Shown piece after piece: positions 14,727 to 21,263 of a stretch of 22,258 bases of DNA (its first letter is position 1; every line of letters starts with the position of its first letter). The DNA comes from Candidatus Uhrbacteria bacterium. GTDB taxonomy: Bacteria > Patescibacteriota > Patescibacteriia > UBA9934 > UBA11717. The stretch is taken from positions 15,201-37,458 of the forward strand of contig DOMJ01000043.1 in assembly GCA_003509895.1 (NCBI GenBank), given 5' to 3'. The notes under the pieces are model-generated. The model ran no database searches, was not told the DNA's origin, and saw only the letters and a list, made by a program, of their open reading frames with translations. The position numbers were made by a program, and so were the translations under genes.

Positions 14727-16787
14727 ATGTCTATTGATTACGCTGCAGAATTAAACCAAGAACAACTGGCTGTTGTTCAGAAGGGGGACGGACCAACGTT
14801 GGTGCTTGCGGGGGCCGGATCCGGTAAAACGCGGACGATTATTTATCGTGTTGCTTGGCTTTTAGAGCAAGGAGTCAAACCGGGAGAGATTCTGCTTGTT
14901 ACATTTACCAATAAGGCGGCACGGGAGATGACAACGCGGCTGGAGGGATTGCTTGCACAGCATCCCGGCAACCTCTGGTCCGGCACATTCCATTCCATTG
15001 CCAATCGTCTGCTGCGCAGATACGCCGGACGGCTGGGATATGATTTGAATTATACGATTTTAGATCAAGATGACAGCAAAAGCCTTATAAAGCTCTGTGT
15101 AAAAGAAGCCAAGGTGAACAGTAAGGGAAAACGGTTTCCGTCGCCACAGAACTTGCAGAGTATTTTGAGTTATTCGCGTAATGCTGCTTTGTCTATTCGG
15201 CAAGCCATAGAAACACGACATCCAAACTTTTCTGATCACATTTTTGATATAGAACGGATTGGTGTCCTGTATGAACAAAAAAAGTTTTCATCTAATGCGA
15301 TGGATTTTGATGATTTATTGTTGAACATGCACAAACTTCTGGTAGAACATCCCGATGTGGAGGACATGTTTGCGTTGATGTTTAGATATATTTTGGTGGA
15401 TGAGTATCAGGATACAAACATTTTGCAGGCTAATATTGTGGCGCGTCTCTCTAAGGTTCATCGTAATATTCTGGTGGTAGGGGATGATGCTCAAAGTATC
15501 TATTCATTTCGCGCGGCAGACATTCAGAATATTCTTCAGTTTCCATCGATGTTTGAGCACGCGCAGACCTTTAGATTGGAGACAAACTATAGATCAACTC
15601 CGGAGATTTTGGCGCTTGCCAATGAATCAATTGCCTACAATACGGATCAGTTTGAGAAAGAGTTGCGACCGTTTCATCGGGCGGGATCAAAACCACAGTC
15701 GGCGCCTCATAGATCACCACGTCAAGAAGCCGGATTTATTGCCGACCATATTGCCGCCAAGCTCCATAGTGACGGAGAGGCAACGGAGATTGCGGTGCTT
15801 TTTAGGGCGGCGTATCAATCACAGTCATTGGAGTTTGAACTAATGAAACGTCGGATTCCCTATGATTACAGAGGTGGTTTGCGATTTTTTGAGCGGGCGC
15901 ATATCAAAGATGCCATTGCGTTTCAACGACTTATGGAAAATCCAAAAGACATTGCCTCTTGGTTGCGTGTTTTGGGAATGCAAGTTGGAGTGGGTCCTGT
16001 AACGGCGCAAAAAATTATTTCTGTGGTGCAGGAACGTAAACCGGATGAGTGGATGGCGGATGAGATTTTTGGATTTTTACCAAAAAAAGCAGGGGAAGGA
16101 TGGAAGCAAACAAGAGAAATGCTAAAAACAATTTTGGAGGCAACTTCCTTGTCCGGTCAGATTCGTGCGGTCCTCTCTACGTCCTATGTTGAGTATATGG
16201 AACATCAGTATACAAATTCGGCGGATCGTATAATGGACCTGGAGCAGCTCGCCTTATTCGCCGAACAATATACGGATCGTTCCGCATTTTTGGAGGATGT
16301 AACGTTGAGTGATGAGTTTGGTTCCACCATGGACAAGCGCCAGTCGTCTTGTGAGCCGCGCATTATTTTAACCACAATACACCAGGCAAAGGGTCTGGAA
16401 TGGGACACGGTCTTTGTGATGTCTTTGTCCGACGGGTCCTTTCCAAGTCGTAAATCGTTGGAGAGTGAAGCCGATATACAGGAAGAACGTCGTTTGTTTT
16501 ATGTGGCCGTCACGCGTGCAAGAAAACATCTTTTCCTTACTTATGCGACGACCGGCATTGGTGACGCATATCAAAGCTTTCTTCCCTCCATGTTTTTACA
16601 GGAACTATCGCCGGGACTCGTTGAGGAGTTATCGCCGAGGCCTGAAAATCGTTCGCTTGCAGGGAGAGCTACTTCGCGATACGATCGGTATGACCAAGGC
16701 GATTTTGCATCTCAGGAACCGATGATTGTGCTCGATGAAATAGAAGCGCGTCCCAGAACATCTTCAGGCTACTTAGGAACCTATTGA
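14727..16787 (+). CDS. pcrA: ATP-dependent DNA helicase PcrA/UvrD/Rep family
   Basis: A superfamily-1A 3'-5' helicase that unwinds DNA in repair and replication-fork restart. The 686-residue product carries all helicase motifs: Walker A AGAGSGKT (28-35), Ia TFTNKAAREM, TFHSIANRLLRRY, Walker B VDEYQDTN, III VVGDDAQSIYSFRAA, IV LETNYRST, V TIHQAKGLEWDTVFV, and VI EERRLFYVAVTRARKHLF. It is a little shorter than E. coli UvrD (720), and no nuclease domain follows. PcrA, UvrD and Rep cannot be told apart from the motifs alone. The malic enzyme gene starts one base after its TGA, so the two are co-transcribed from the leaderless-type promoter. Confidence 0.93.
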   Translation: MSIDYAAELNQEQLAVVQKGDGPTLVLAGAGSGKTRTIIYRVAWLLEQGVKPGEILLVTFTNKAAREMTTRLEGLLAQHPGNLWSGTFHSIANRLLRRYAGRLGYDLNYTILDQDDSKSLIKLCVKEAKVNSKGKRFPSPQNLQSILSYSRNAALSIRQAIETRHPNFSDHIFDIERIGVLYEQKKFSSNAMDFDDLLLNMHKLLVEHPDVEDMFALMFRYILVDEYQDTNILQANIVARLSKVHRNILVVGDDAQSIYSFRAADIQNILQFPSMFEHAQTFRLETNYRSTPEILALANESIAYNTDQFEKELRPFHRAGSKPQSAPHRSPRQEAGFIADHIAAKLHSDGEATEIAVLFRAAYQSQSLEFELMKRRIPYDYRGGLRFFERAHIKDAIAFQRLMENPKDIASWLRVLGMQVGVGPVTAQKIISVVQERKPDEWMADEIFGFLPKKAGEGWKQTREMLKTILEATSLSGQIRAVLSTSYVEYMEHQYTNSADRIMDLEQLALFAEQYTDRSAFLEDVTLSDEFGSTMDKRQSSCEPRIILTTIHQAKGLEWDTVFVMSLSDGSFPSRKSLESEADIQEERRLFYVAVTRARKHLFLTYATTGIGDAYQSFLPSMFLQELSPGLVEELSPRPENRSLAGRATSRYDRYDQGDFASQEPMIVLDEIEARPRTSSGYLGTY

Positions 16788-16788
16788 T

Positions 16789-17931
16789 ATGGATTACAAC
16801 AATGCTGCCATGGAATTGCATAGAAAGTATCATGGAAAAATCTCCACGGGGGTTCCGTTTGTGATTGATTCTCCGGAAACACTTGCGGCGGCCTATACTC
16901 CAGGCGTTGCCGAACCGTGTCGTGAGATTGCAAAAAATCCGGAATCCGTTTGGGATTTAACGATCAAAGGGCGAACAGTTGCTGTTATTACGGATGGGTC
17001 TGCTGTACTTGGGTTGGGTAATATCGGACCCTCAGCTGCACTGCCCGTTATGGAGGGGAAGGCGGCGCTTTTTAAACAACTAGCGAATGTGGACGCGTTT
17101 CCTCTGTGCCTTGCAACACAGAATGTAGATGAAATTGTAGAGACCGTGATTCGTATGGCGCCTGTTTTTGGTGGAATTAACCTAGAGGACATTGCGGCGC
17201 CTGGGTGTTTTGAAGTAGAGAGAAGGCTCATTGAGGCATTGGATATTCCCGTTATGCACGACGATCAACATGGAACGGCAACAGTTATTTTAGCCGGACT
17301 CCTCAATGCAACGCGCGTTGTGGGCAAAGAGATGGAGGATTTGCGCATTGTAATAAATGGCGCTGGTGCGGCCGGCCTTGCGGCGGCACACCTCCTCCAC
17401 GGTGTTGGAGTAAAAAGCATTGTTGTTGTTGATAGTCGTGGAGTTATTTACGAGGGAAGGGAACAGCTGAATTCCTACAAGGAGGAGGTGATTGCCTATA
17501 ATAGGGATAATTTAACAGGATCACTGAAGGAGGCGATTAAGGGACAAGACGTTTTTATTGGCGTATCCGCTCCAAATGTTCTCACACGTGAAATGGTCGC
17601 CACAATGGCCGACGGGGCCATTGTCTTTGCGATGGCAAACCCTGATCCGGAAATACTCCCGGAAGAAGCAAAGGCAGGGGGTGCTGCCGTTGTAGCTACG
17701 GGGCGCAGTGACTTTGCGAATCAAATTAATAATGCACTTGTGTTTCCCGGAATGTTTAAAGGAGCCCTGTCTGTGCGTGCTCGCGTGTTTACCACAGAAA
17801 TGAAGATTGCCGCCGCACATGCATTAGCGTCGATGATTGAGCGCCCAACCGCAGAGCGTATTATTCCAAGTCCTCTGGATCCAGGCGTTGCCGAAAATGT
17901 GGCGAAGGCGGTGGCGAATGCGGTAAAATAG
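16789..17931 (+). CDS. NAD(P)-dependent malic enzyme, short bacterial type
   Basis: Decarboxylates malate to pyruvate with reduction of NAD or NADP. The 380-residue product matches the short bacterial form: Tyr36 in AAYTPGVAEPC, VAVITDGSAVLGLGNIGP, the catalytic Lys91 in MEGKAALFK, metal ligands E133-D134 in NLEDIAAPGCF and D158-D159 in VMHDDQHGTA, the Rossmann loop GAGAAG (191-196), FAMANPDPE, and GRSDFANQINNALVFPG. All catalytic residues are present. Cofactor preference cannot be read safely. No phosphotransacetylase domain follows, unlike the long MaeB type. It starts one base after pcrA. It offers a route to pyruvate besides the glycolytic cluster. Confidence 0.94.
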   Translation: MDYNNAAMELHRKYHGKISTGVPFVIDSPETLAAAYTPGVAEPCREIAKNPESVWDLTIKGRTVAVITDGSAVLGLGNIGPSAALPVMEGKAALFKQLANVDAFPLCLATQNVDEIVETVIRMAPVFGGINLEDIAAPGCFEVERRLIEALDIPVMHDDQHGTATVILAGLLNATRVVGKEMEDLRIVINGAGAAGLAAAHLLHGVGVKSIVVVDSRGVIYEGREQLNSYKEEVIAYNRDNLTGSLKEAIKGQDVFIGVSAPNVLTREMVATMADGAIVFAMANPDPEILPEEAKAGGAAVVATGRSDFANQINNALVFPGMFKGALSVRARVFTTEMKIAAAHALASMIERPTAERIIPSPLDPGVAENVAKAVANAVK

Positions 17932-17935
17932 CTTT

Positions 17936-18628
17936 ATGAGACGAGGACGAGTGACAAGGGAGTGGAACCGATCAACGGTCAAGCGCACATCTGGTGTTCG
18001 CGGGGTTAGACGTGGAAGTATTTGGCCGCGTTTGATTGGTTTTTCCGCACTACTATTGGTGGCGTTCTTTGTGGGCCGTGGCTTTAGTAAAGATACATAC
18101 CTAACAGATGTATCCGACACGGAAAACCCGGTATTGGACGTTGGAGGATCCAAAACATACGATACAACCGTTTCAGAAGTTTTGTCCGGTCACGTTTTAT
18201 CTATTCCCGTAGACAATGCAATTGTGTTGGACGAGACCGTGGTGGATGAGGCGAACATTGCCCAGGATACAACGGAAATTTCTGTTTTGTCTGATGCTTT
18301 AGAGGTAAGTTTGACAGCTGTTGGAAGTTTTCGTGGAACAGCTGTAGCGTCTTCTCAATTTTCTGAAGGGACATTCCAGCATCTTATTGTAGCCACATTA
18401 CCGGACGTTCCTGTTGGGTATTATTACGAAGGATGGTTAATTCGTTCAAAGCCTTTTGATTTTATTTCTACCGGCAAACTCATTCAACACGCCGACGATC
18501 TGAAATGGTATTTACTGTTTGAGGGGACAGAAGATAAGAGAGACTATAAAAAGGTGGTGATTACTCTTGAGTCTGATGATGGAAACAGGGCACCTGCGGA
18601 TCATGTTCTAGAAGGCTTGTTTAATTAG
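17936..18628 (+). CDS. Single-pass membrane protein with RskA-like (anti-sigma) extracytoplasmic domain
   Basis: The 230-residue product has a very basic cytoplasmic N-terminus (1-30, about ten Arg or Lys), one membrane helix (about 31-48) and an outer domain. The C-terminal part VGYYYEGWLIRS...FISTGKL...KRDYKKVVITLESDDGN...DHVLEG resembles the extracytoplasmic domain of anti-sigma-K factors (RskA). The N-terminus is too short for a normal zinc-containing anti-sigma domain, and no sigma-factor gene is adjacent, so an anti-sigma role is doubtful. It starts 4 bases after the malic enzyme stop, and its stop overlaps the dinB stop on the other strand by 3 bases. Confidence 0.65.
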   Translation: MRRGRVTREWNRSTVKRTSGVRGVRRGSIWPRLIGFSALLLVAFFVGRGFSKDTYLTDVSDTENPVLDVGGSKTYDTTVSEVLSGHVLSIPVDNAIVLDETVVDEANIAQDTTEISVLSDALEVSLTAVGSFRGTAVASSQFSEGTFQHLIVATLPDVPVGYYYEGWLIRSKPFDFISTGKLIQHADDLKWYLLFEGTEDKRDYKKVVITLESDDGNRAPADHVLEGLFN

Positions 18629-19827
18629 TTACTGTGATCACTACGCCAGCCGGATGTTTTTTCTACAAGTTTGGAGTGTATGGTGGCGGCGCGCATCCAG
18701 ACATGTTGTCCAAATTTAGCCGAGAGCGTGTCTAGCACGGGGAGCAAAATGGCAGATTTCTGCTCTTTTTTGTTTGTTGAAAGTTGATAATGTGCTGGAA
18801 CGAGTTCACTCACTCGAACACCAATAAGTCGAAGACGGGAGGTCTCAAGATAGGATACAAGATGGGGCCATGCCGTATTAAATAACATCATTCCGTCCTG
18901 TGTTGGTGTGTCAAATTGTCTATGTGTAGAAGAAAAGTGGCGATCACCTGACTTGTACAGTACATCTAAGGAACACGCGGATACATTCTGTACTCTTAAT
19001 CGGTAAGCCACACGTTCACAAAGTTGTAAAAACACCCCACGAATAAGAAGAGGATCGGACACGTCTCGGGGAGGGGTATGGGAATGGCTGATTGATTTTG
19101 GTGGAAGATCACTCCTTTCTAGGGTTTGTGAACCGATGCCACGACTTATATTGTAAAGAAAATGACCATATTGCTTAAACTCATCTAGGAGGAGTGAGAG
19201 AGGGGTGAGCCGTAATTGTTTTATCGTGGATATGCCCAACTCTTCTAGGTGTCGTAAAATATTAGTTCCAATTCCGGGGATATCTGTAAGGAGTACGTGT
19301 GATAAAAATTCCTGATAGTGCTCTGGACGCACTACGGTCAATCCGTCCGGTTTGTTAGATTCTCCGGCTATTTTAGCCATAGGAGCGTTATCGGCGATGC
19401 CTATAGAAGCTGTTACGTATGGACCAATTTCTCTTGCAAGATCCTGCTTTACATTTAAAGCAATGCCGATTGCTCCAAGCCAGTCCTTGGTCTGATATGT
19501 GAGGTCAACAAAAGCTTCATCTATGGACGTTTGTAAGATAGTTGGCGAATAGCGGCTGAGTATTTGCATCAGTCGCCTTGTTACCTCGTTGTATTTATTG
19601 GAATCACCGTGAATCATCTCTAGTTCTGGACAGATCTTGGCTGCTTCCCAAGAACTCATAGCGGTTTTAACTCCCAGTGCCTTTGCATTATAGGAGGCAG
19701 TTGTTATAACACTTCTTGTTCCCGGCTTTCCTCCTATGCCAATTGCTCTTCCTCGTAAAAATGGATTTGCCTGTTGCTCAACACTTGCAAAGTACGCATT
19801 AAAATCAACGTGCATAATAATGGCCAT
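18625..19827 (-). CDS. dinB: Y-family DNA polymerase (DinB/Pol IV type)
   Basis: An error-prone translesion polymerase. The 400-residue product has the palm residues of Pol IV: Asp8 in MHVDFNAYFASVEQ, the steric-gate aromatic F13 that excludes ribonucleotides, ASYNAKALGVKTAM, and D103-E104 in SIDEAFVDLT, the same positions as in E. coli. ADNAPMAKIAGESNKPDG and the helix-hairpin-helix DIPGIGTN follow, then the little-finger domain. The extreme C-terminus (about RSDHSN) shows no obvious clamp-binding motif. It lies 9 bases after a small gene on the same strand and ends tail to tail with the RskA-like gene. No LexA operator was found directly upstream. Confidence 0.93.
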   Translation of the reverse strand: MAIIMHVDFNAYFASVEQQANPFLRGRAIGIGGKPGTRSVITTASYNAKALGVKTAMSSWEAAKICPELEMIHGDSNKYNEVTRRLMQILSRYSPTILQTSIDEAFVDLTYQTKDWLGAIGIALNVKQDLAREIGPYVTASIGIADNAPMAKIAGESNKPDGLTVVRPEHYQEFLSHVLLTDIPGIGTNILRHLEELGISTIKQLRLTPLSLLLDEFKQYGHFLYNISRGIGSQTLERSDLPPKSISHSHTPPRDVSDPLLIRGVFLQLCERVAYRLRVQNVSACSLDVLYKSGDRHFSSTHRQFDTPTQDGMMLFNTAWPHLVSYLETSRLRLIGVRVSELVPAHYQLSTNKKEQKSAILLPVLDTLSAKFGQHVWMRAATIHSKLVEKTSGWRSDHSN

Positions 19828-19836
19828 AATGAGGTA

Positions 19837-20085
19837 CTATACGGAATACATTTCTATCAGTCTCCATTCTAAACTTTCCGTATCTAACTGAAGTTTAAAG
19901 TAATTTGTTAAATCAGATACGGAGAAGAAAAAGAGTTTCCTACTTCCCTCGCGTGATGAATGAATCATATTCACCACCCGTATCTGGTAAAGATTATTGT
20001 TCCAAAACATCGTACGTGGGAGAACACGCTTCCCAAAAAAGTCAACACGAACTTCTATCAGCTCATTGATCCATTCAACCGCCAT
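19837..20085 (-). CDS. Small dinB-linked protein of unknown function (DUF6504-like)
   Basis: An 82-residue product that starts at the ATG at 20085 and stops 9 bases before dinB. It appears to be mostly beta strand: LIEVRVDFFGKRVLPRTMFWNN, NLYQIRVVNMIHSS, KLFFFSVSDLTNYFKLQLD and ESLEWRLIEM. The W-x-N-x-x-Y-x-I-x-V pattern, followed by FFSVSD...Y and a final W, recalls small proteins often encoded beside Y-family polymerases (DUF6504-like). That match is from memory and not verified. Position and spacing indicate an operon with dinB. No membrane segment or cysteine is present. A role in translesion synthesis is inference. Confidence 0.65.
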   Translation of the reverse strand: MAVEWINELIEVRVDFFGKRVLPRTMFWNNNLYQIRVVNMIHSSREGSRKLFFFSVSDLTNYFKLQLDTESLEWRLIEMYSV

Positions 20086-20188
20086 AGGATAATGGCAAAA
20101 GCTTATGCGCGCACAACAATCATCCTATGGGTACGGCGATGCAAACGTTGTGGTCTAAGTGCTATAAGGGTTCTAGGCCTCACGGTAC

Positions 20189-20199
20189 GATGTGTAGCA
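20189..20199 (+). repeat. 11-bp direct repeat, left copy
   Basis: GATGTGTAGCA. An identical copy lies at 20549-20559, 360 bases away, and a variant (GGTGTGTAGCA) lies at 20417-20427. Two exact 11-mers this close are unlikely by chance, and they bracket the structured region. Confidence 0.6.
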
Positions 20200-20223
20200 T
20201 TCCAGGTGCGAACTGCGAGAGAT

Positions 20224-20252
20224 TTGACATAGATATTACAGTCTAGAATAAA
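20224..20252 (+). promoter_or_regulatory. Candidate promoter reading into the structured region
   Basis: TTGACA (20224-20229) is a perfect -35. At 17 bases stands AATAAA (20247-20252), a four-of-six match to the -10. The predicted start is near 20259. It would transcribe the structured stretch on the strand opposite to lexA and dinB. Confidence 0.4.
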
Positions 20253-20258
20253 GCAGGG

Positions 20259-20440
20259 TAAATTAAATTTGAGAGAATAAAAGACTGCTACACGGAGTAG
20301 ATGAGTTATTCAATTCTCATTTTCCTTTGGAGCAAGCCATCTGTTTGATAGCCTGCTTGGTTCGTATCTCGCAGCCTCGTGCGACCCCCGTCCACGATGT
20401 TAGCCATCTACGAACCGGTGTGTAGCAGTTCTTTTCTTCT
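20259..20440 (+). ncRNA. Candidate structured non-coding RNA
   Basis: A 10-bp perfect closing stem, ACTGCTACAC (20284-20293) with GTGTAGCAGT (20420-20429), encloses several helices: AGATGAG/CTCATTT (20299-20305/20316-20322), CAAGC/GCTTG (20333-20337/20355-20359) with ATC/GAT inside, and GGTTCGTA/TACGAACC (20359-20366/20409-20416). The last holds two hairpins, TCGCA/TGCGA (20369-20384) and GATG/CATC (20396-20408). A pyrimidine-rich tract, TTCTTTTCTTCT, follows the closing stem. It does not match tRNA, tmRNA, SRP RNA or RNase P landmarks that I know. The strand is uncertain, since the inverted repeats fold on both; the upstream TTGACA favours plus. Confidence 0.33.
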
Positions 20441-20463
20441 GTATCGTCCATGTTTCGATACAG
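20439..20463. repeat. Perfect 8-bp hairpin
   Basis: CTGTATCG (20439-20446) and CGATACAG (20456-20463) are exact inverted repeats around the 9-base loop TCCATGTTT. No T run follows on either strand, so it is not a standard terminator. It lies 10 bases after the closing stem of the structured region. Confidence 0.6.
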
Positions 20464-20548
20464 GGCGGCGCTCACATGGAGTCCTTTGTATAAAGGTGGA
20501 GGACCGCTCTGCATCGAAGCGAAGAGTTGTTGACCTGTCTTGACTGAA

Positions 20549-20559
20549 GATGTGTAGCA
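20549..20559 (+). repeat. 11-bp direct repeat, right copy
   Basis: GATGTGTAGCA, identical to 20189-20199. It ends 13 bases from the lexA stop codon. Together the two copies could be a short target duplication or paired protein-binding sites. Confidence 0.6.
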
Positions 20560-20571
20560 GAAGGGATCTAT

Positions 20572-21195
20572 CTAAATTGTTTGAAATCGTCGTATAACGG
20601 CTCGCACAACGCCTTGAATAATGACATCTCTCACATAAATAGGGCTCATGGTTTTGTTTGCCGGTTGTAGACGTATGCGCTTTTCTTCTCTGTAGAAGCG
20701 TTTAAGTGTTGCATGCGTGTTGTCCAGGAGCGCTACAACAACGTCTCCATTTTTTGGATAATTGTTGCGTTCAATGACGACATAATCACCATCCAGTATG
20801 CCGTCGTCTATCATGGACTCTCCTTTGACTCGTAAAACATATGAGTTCATTTTGTCCACGACAAAGTCTGCAGGAACAGCAATGGTGTCATTGGTTTCCA
20901 CGGCCTCTATAGGCTCCCCTGCTGTAATGAGTCCTGCAAAAGGTAGAATGGCAACGCGATCACTCATCTCTTTTTCTGGCTCCACAACTTCAATGGATCT
21001 TGCGAGCCCGCTCGCTCCACTTTCCAGACATCCTTTTTCAACGAGTGCTTGGACGTGTTGAAAGGCTGTGGCAGGTGAAGAGAGTTCAAAGTATTCTGCG
21101 ATTTCCCTATACGATGGTGCATAGCCTTCTTCGGCGACAAACTTTTTTATGAAGTTAAAGACTTCCGATTGTTTTTTTGTAAGAGGAGTGCCCAT
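20572..21195 (-). CDS. lexA: LexA repressor (SOS regulator)
   Basis: Represses SOS genes and cleaves itself when stimulated by RecA on single-stranded DNA. The 207-residue product has the winged helix-turn-helix (4-70; recognition region SSPATAFQHVQALVEKG), the cleavage site Ala92-Gly93 in ITAGEPIEA, and the Ser127/Lys165 dyad in VKGESMIDDG and ATLKRFYRE. The start is the ATG at 21195, which gives the usual MxxPLTxxQ opening; a TTG at 21231 is rejected as it lies upstream of the predicted transcription start. A direct-repeat operator overlaps the promoter, which suggests autorepression. It lies downstream of the tyrosine recombinase on the same strand, with its own promoter. Confidence 0.96.
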   Translation of the reverse strand: MGTPLTKKQSEVFNFIKKFVAEEGYAPSYREIAEYFELSSPATAFQHVQALVEKGCLESGASGLARSIEVVEPEKEMSDRVAILPFAGLITAGEPIEAVETNDTIAVPADFVVDKMNSYVLRVKGESMIDDGILDGDYVVIERNNYPKNGDVVVALLDNTHATLKRFYREEKRIRLQPANKTMSPIYVRDVIIQGVVRAVIRRFQTI

Positions 21196-21199
21196 AGGT

Positions 21200-21214
21200 G
21201 TTCGTGTTATGTTC
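21200..21214. promoter_or_regulatory. Candidate LexA operator GTTC-N7-GTTC
   Basis: On the plus strand GTTC (21200-21203), seven bases, GTTC (21211-21214). The direct-repeat form GTTC-N7-GTTC is the known LexA box of Alphaproteobacteria, while Firmicutes and Gammaproteobacteria use palindromes. It covers about -5 to +10 of the predicted lexA start, an ideal place for repression. No second copy was found before dinB. Assignment to LexA is inference. Confidence 0.6.
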
Positions 21215-21216
21215 GT

Positions 21217-21244
21217 AGTATATACAAACAAAAACCGAACGCAA
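21217..21244 (-). promoter_or_regulatory. lexA promoter
   Basis: On the minus strand TTGCGT (21244-21239), a 16-base spacer and TATACT (21222-21217). The predicted start is near 21210, giving a 15-base leader. The candidate LexA operator overlaps the start. Confidence 0.6.
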
Positions 21245-21253
21245 GTGGTTATC

Positions 21254-21262
21254 TGTGGATAA
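21254..21262 (-). promoter_or_regulatory. Single consensus DnaA-box-like site
   Basis: TTATCCACA on the minus strand is a perfect match to the DnaA box TTATNCACA. It is also half of the inverted repeat TTATC-TGTG-GATAA (21249-21262). It lies just after the recombinase stop and upstream of the lexA promoter. One box does not make an origin. Confidence 0.35.
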
Positions 21263-21263
21263 G

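Larger units (their letters stand above)
20086..20571. other. Gene-poor 486-base region with repeats and hairpins
   Basis: No convincing gene lies between the small dinB-linked gene and lexA. Seen here are a plus-strand TTGACA site, a 10-bp inverted repeat closing a branched fold (20284-20429), hairpins at 20439-20463 and 20483-20496, and the motif GTGTAGCA at about 20192, 20420 and 20552, with an inverted copy at 20286-20293. Short open frames exist on both strands but have no start signals or recognisable domains. The stretch could be an untranslated RNA gene, a lexA 3' region or a small mobile remnant. Confidence 0.6.

Noticed and set aside
18600..18660. Bidirectional terminator between the RskA-like gene and dinB
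   Set aside because: The two stops overlap, and no hairpin with a T run was found.
20127..20246. 39-codon plus-strand open frame (MGTAMQTLWSK...) with three cysteines
   Set aside because: It has no ribosome-binding site, no recognisable domain, and overlaps the TTGACA promoter candidate. A zinc-binding peptide cannot be excluded but is not supported.
20359..20416. Possible tRNA or tmRNA T-arm (GGTTCGTA...)
   Set aside because: The T-loop lacks the conserved A58, and no acceptor stem, anticodon arm or CCA end can be placed on either strand.
20317..20514. 65-residue minus-strand open frame across the structured region
   Set aside because: Its composition is not protein-like and it runs through the paired stems. 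The piece ARGCEIRT resembles known spurious translations of structured RNA.
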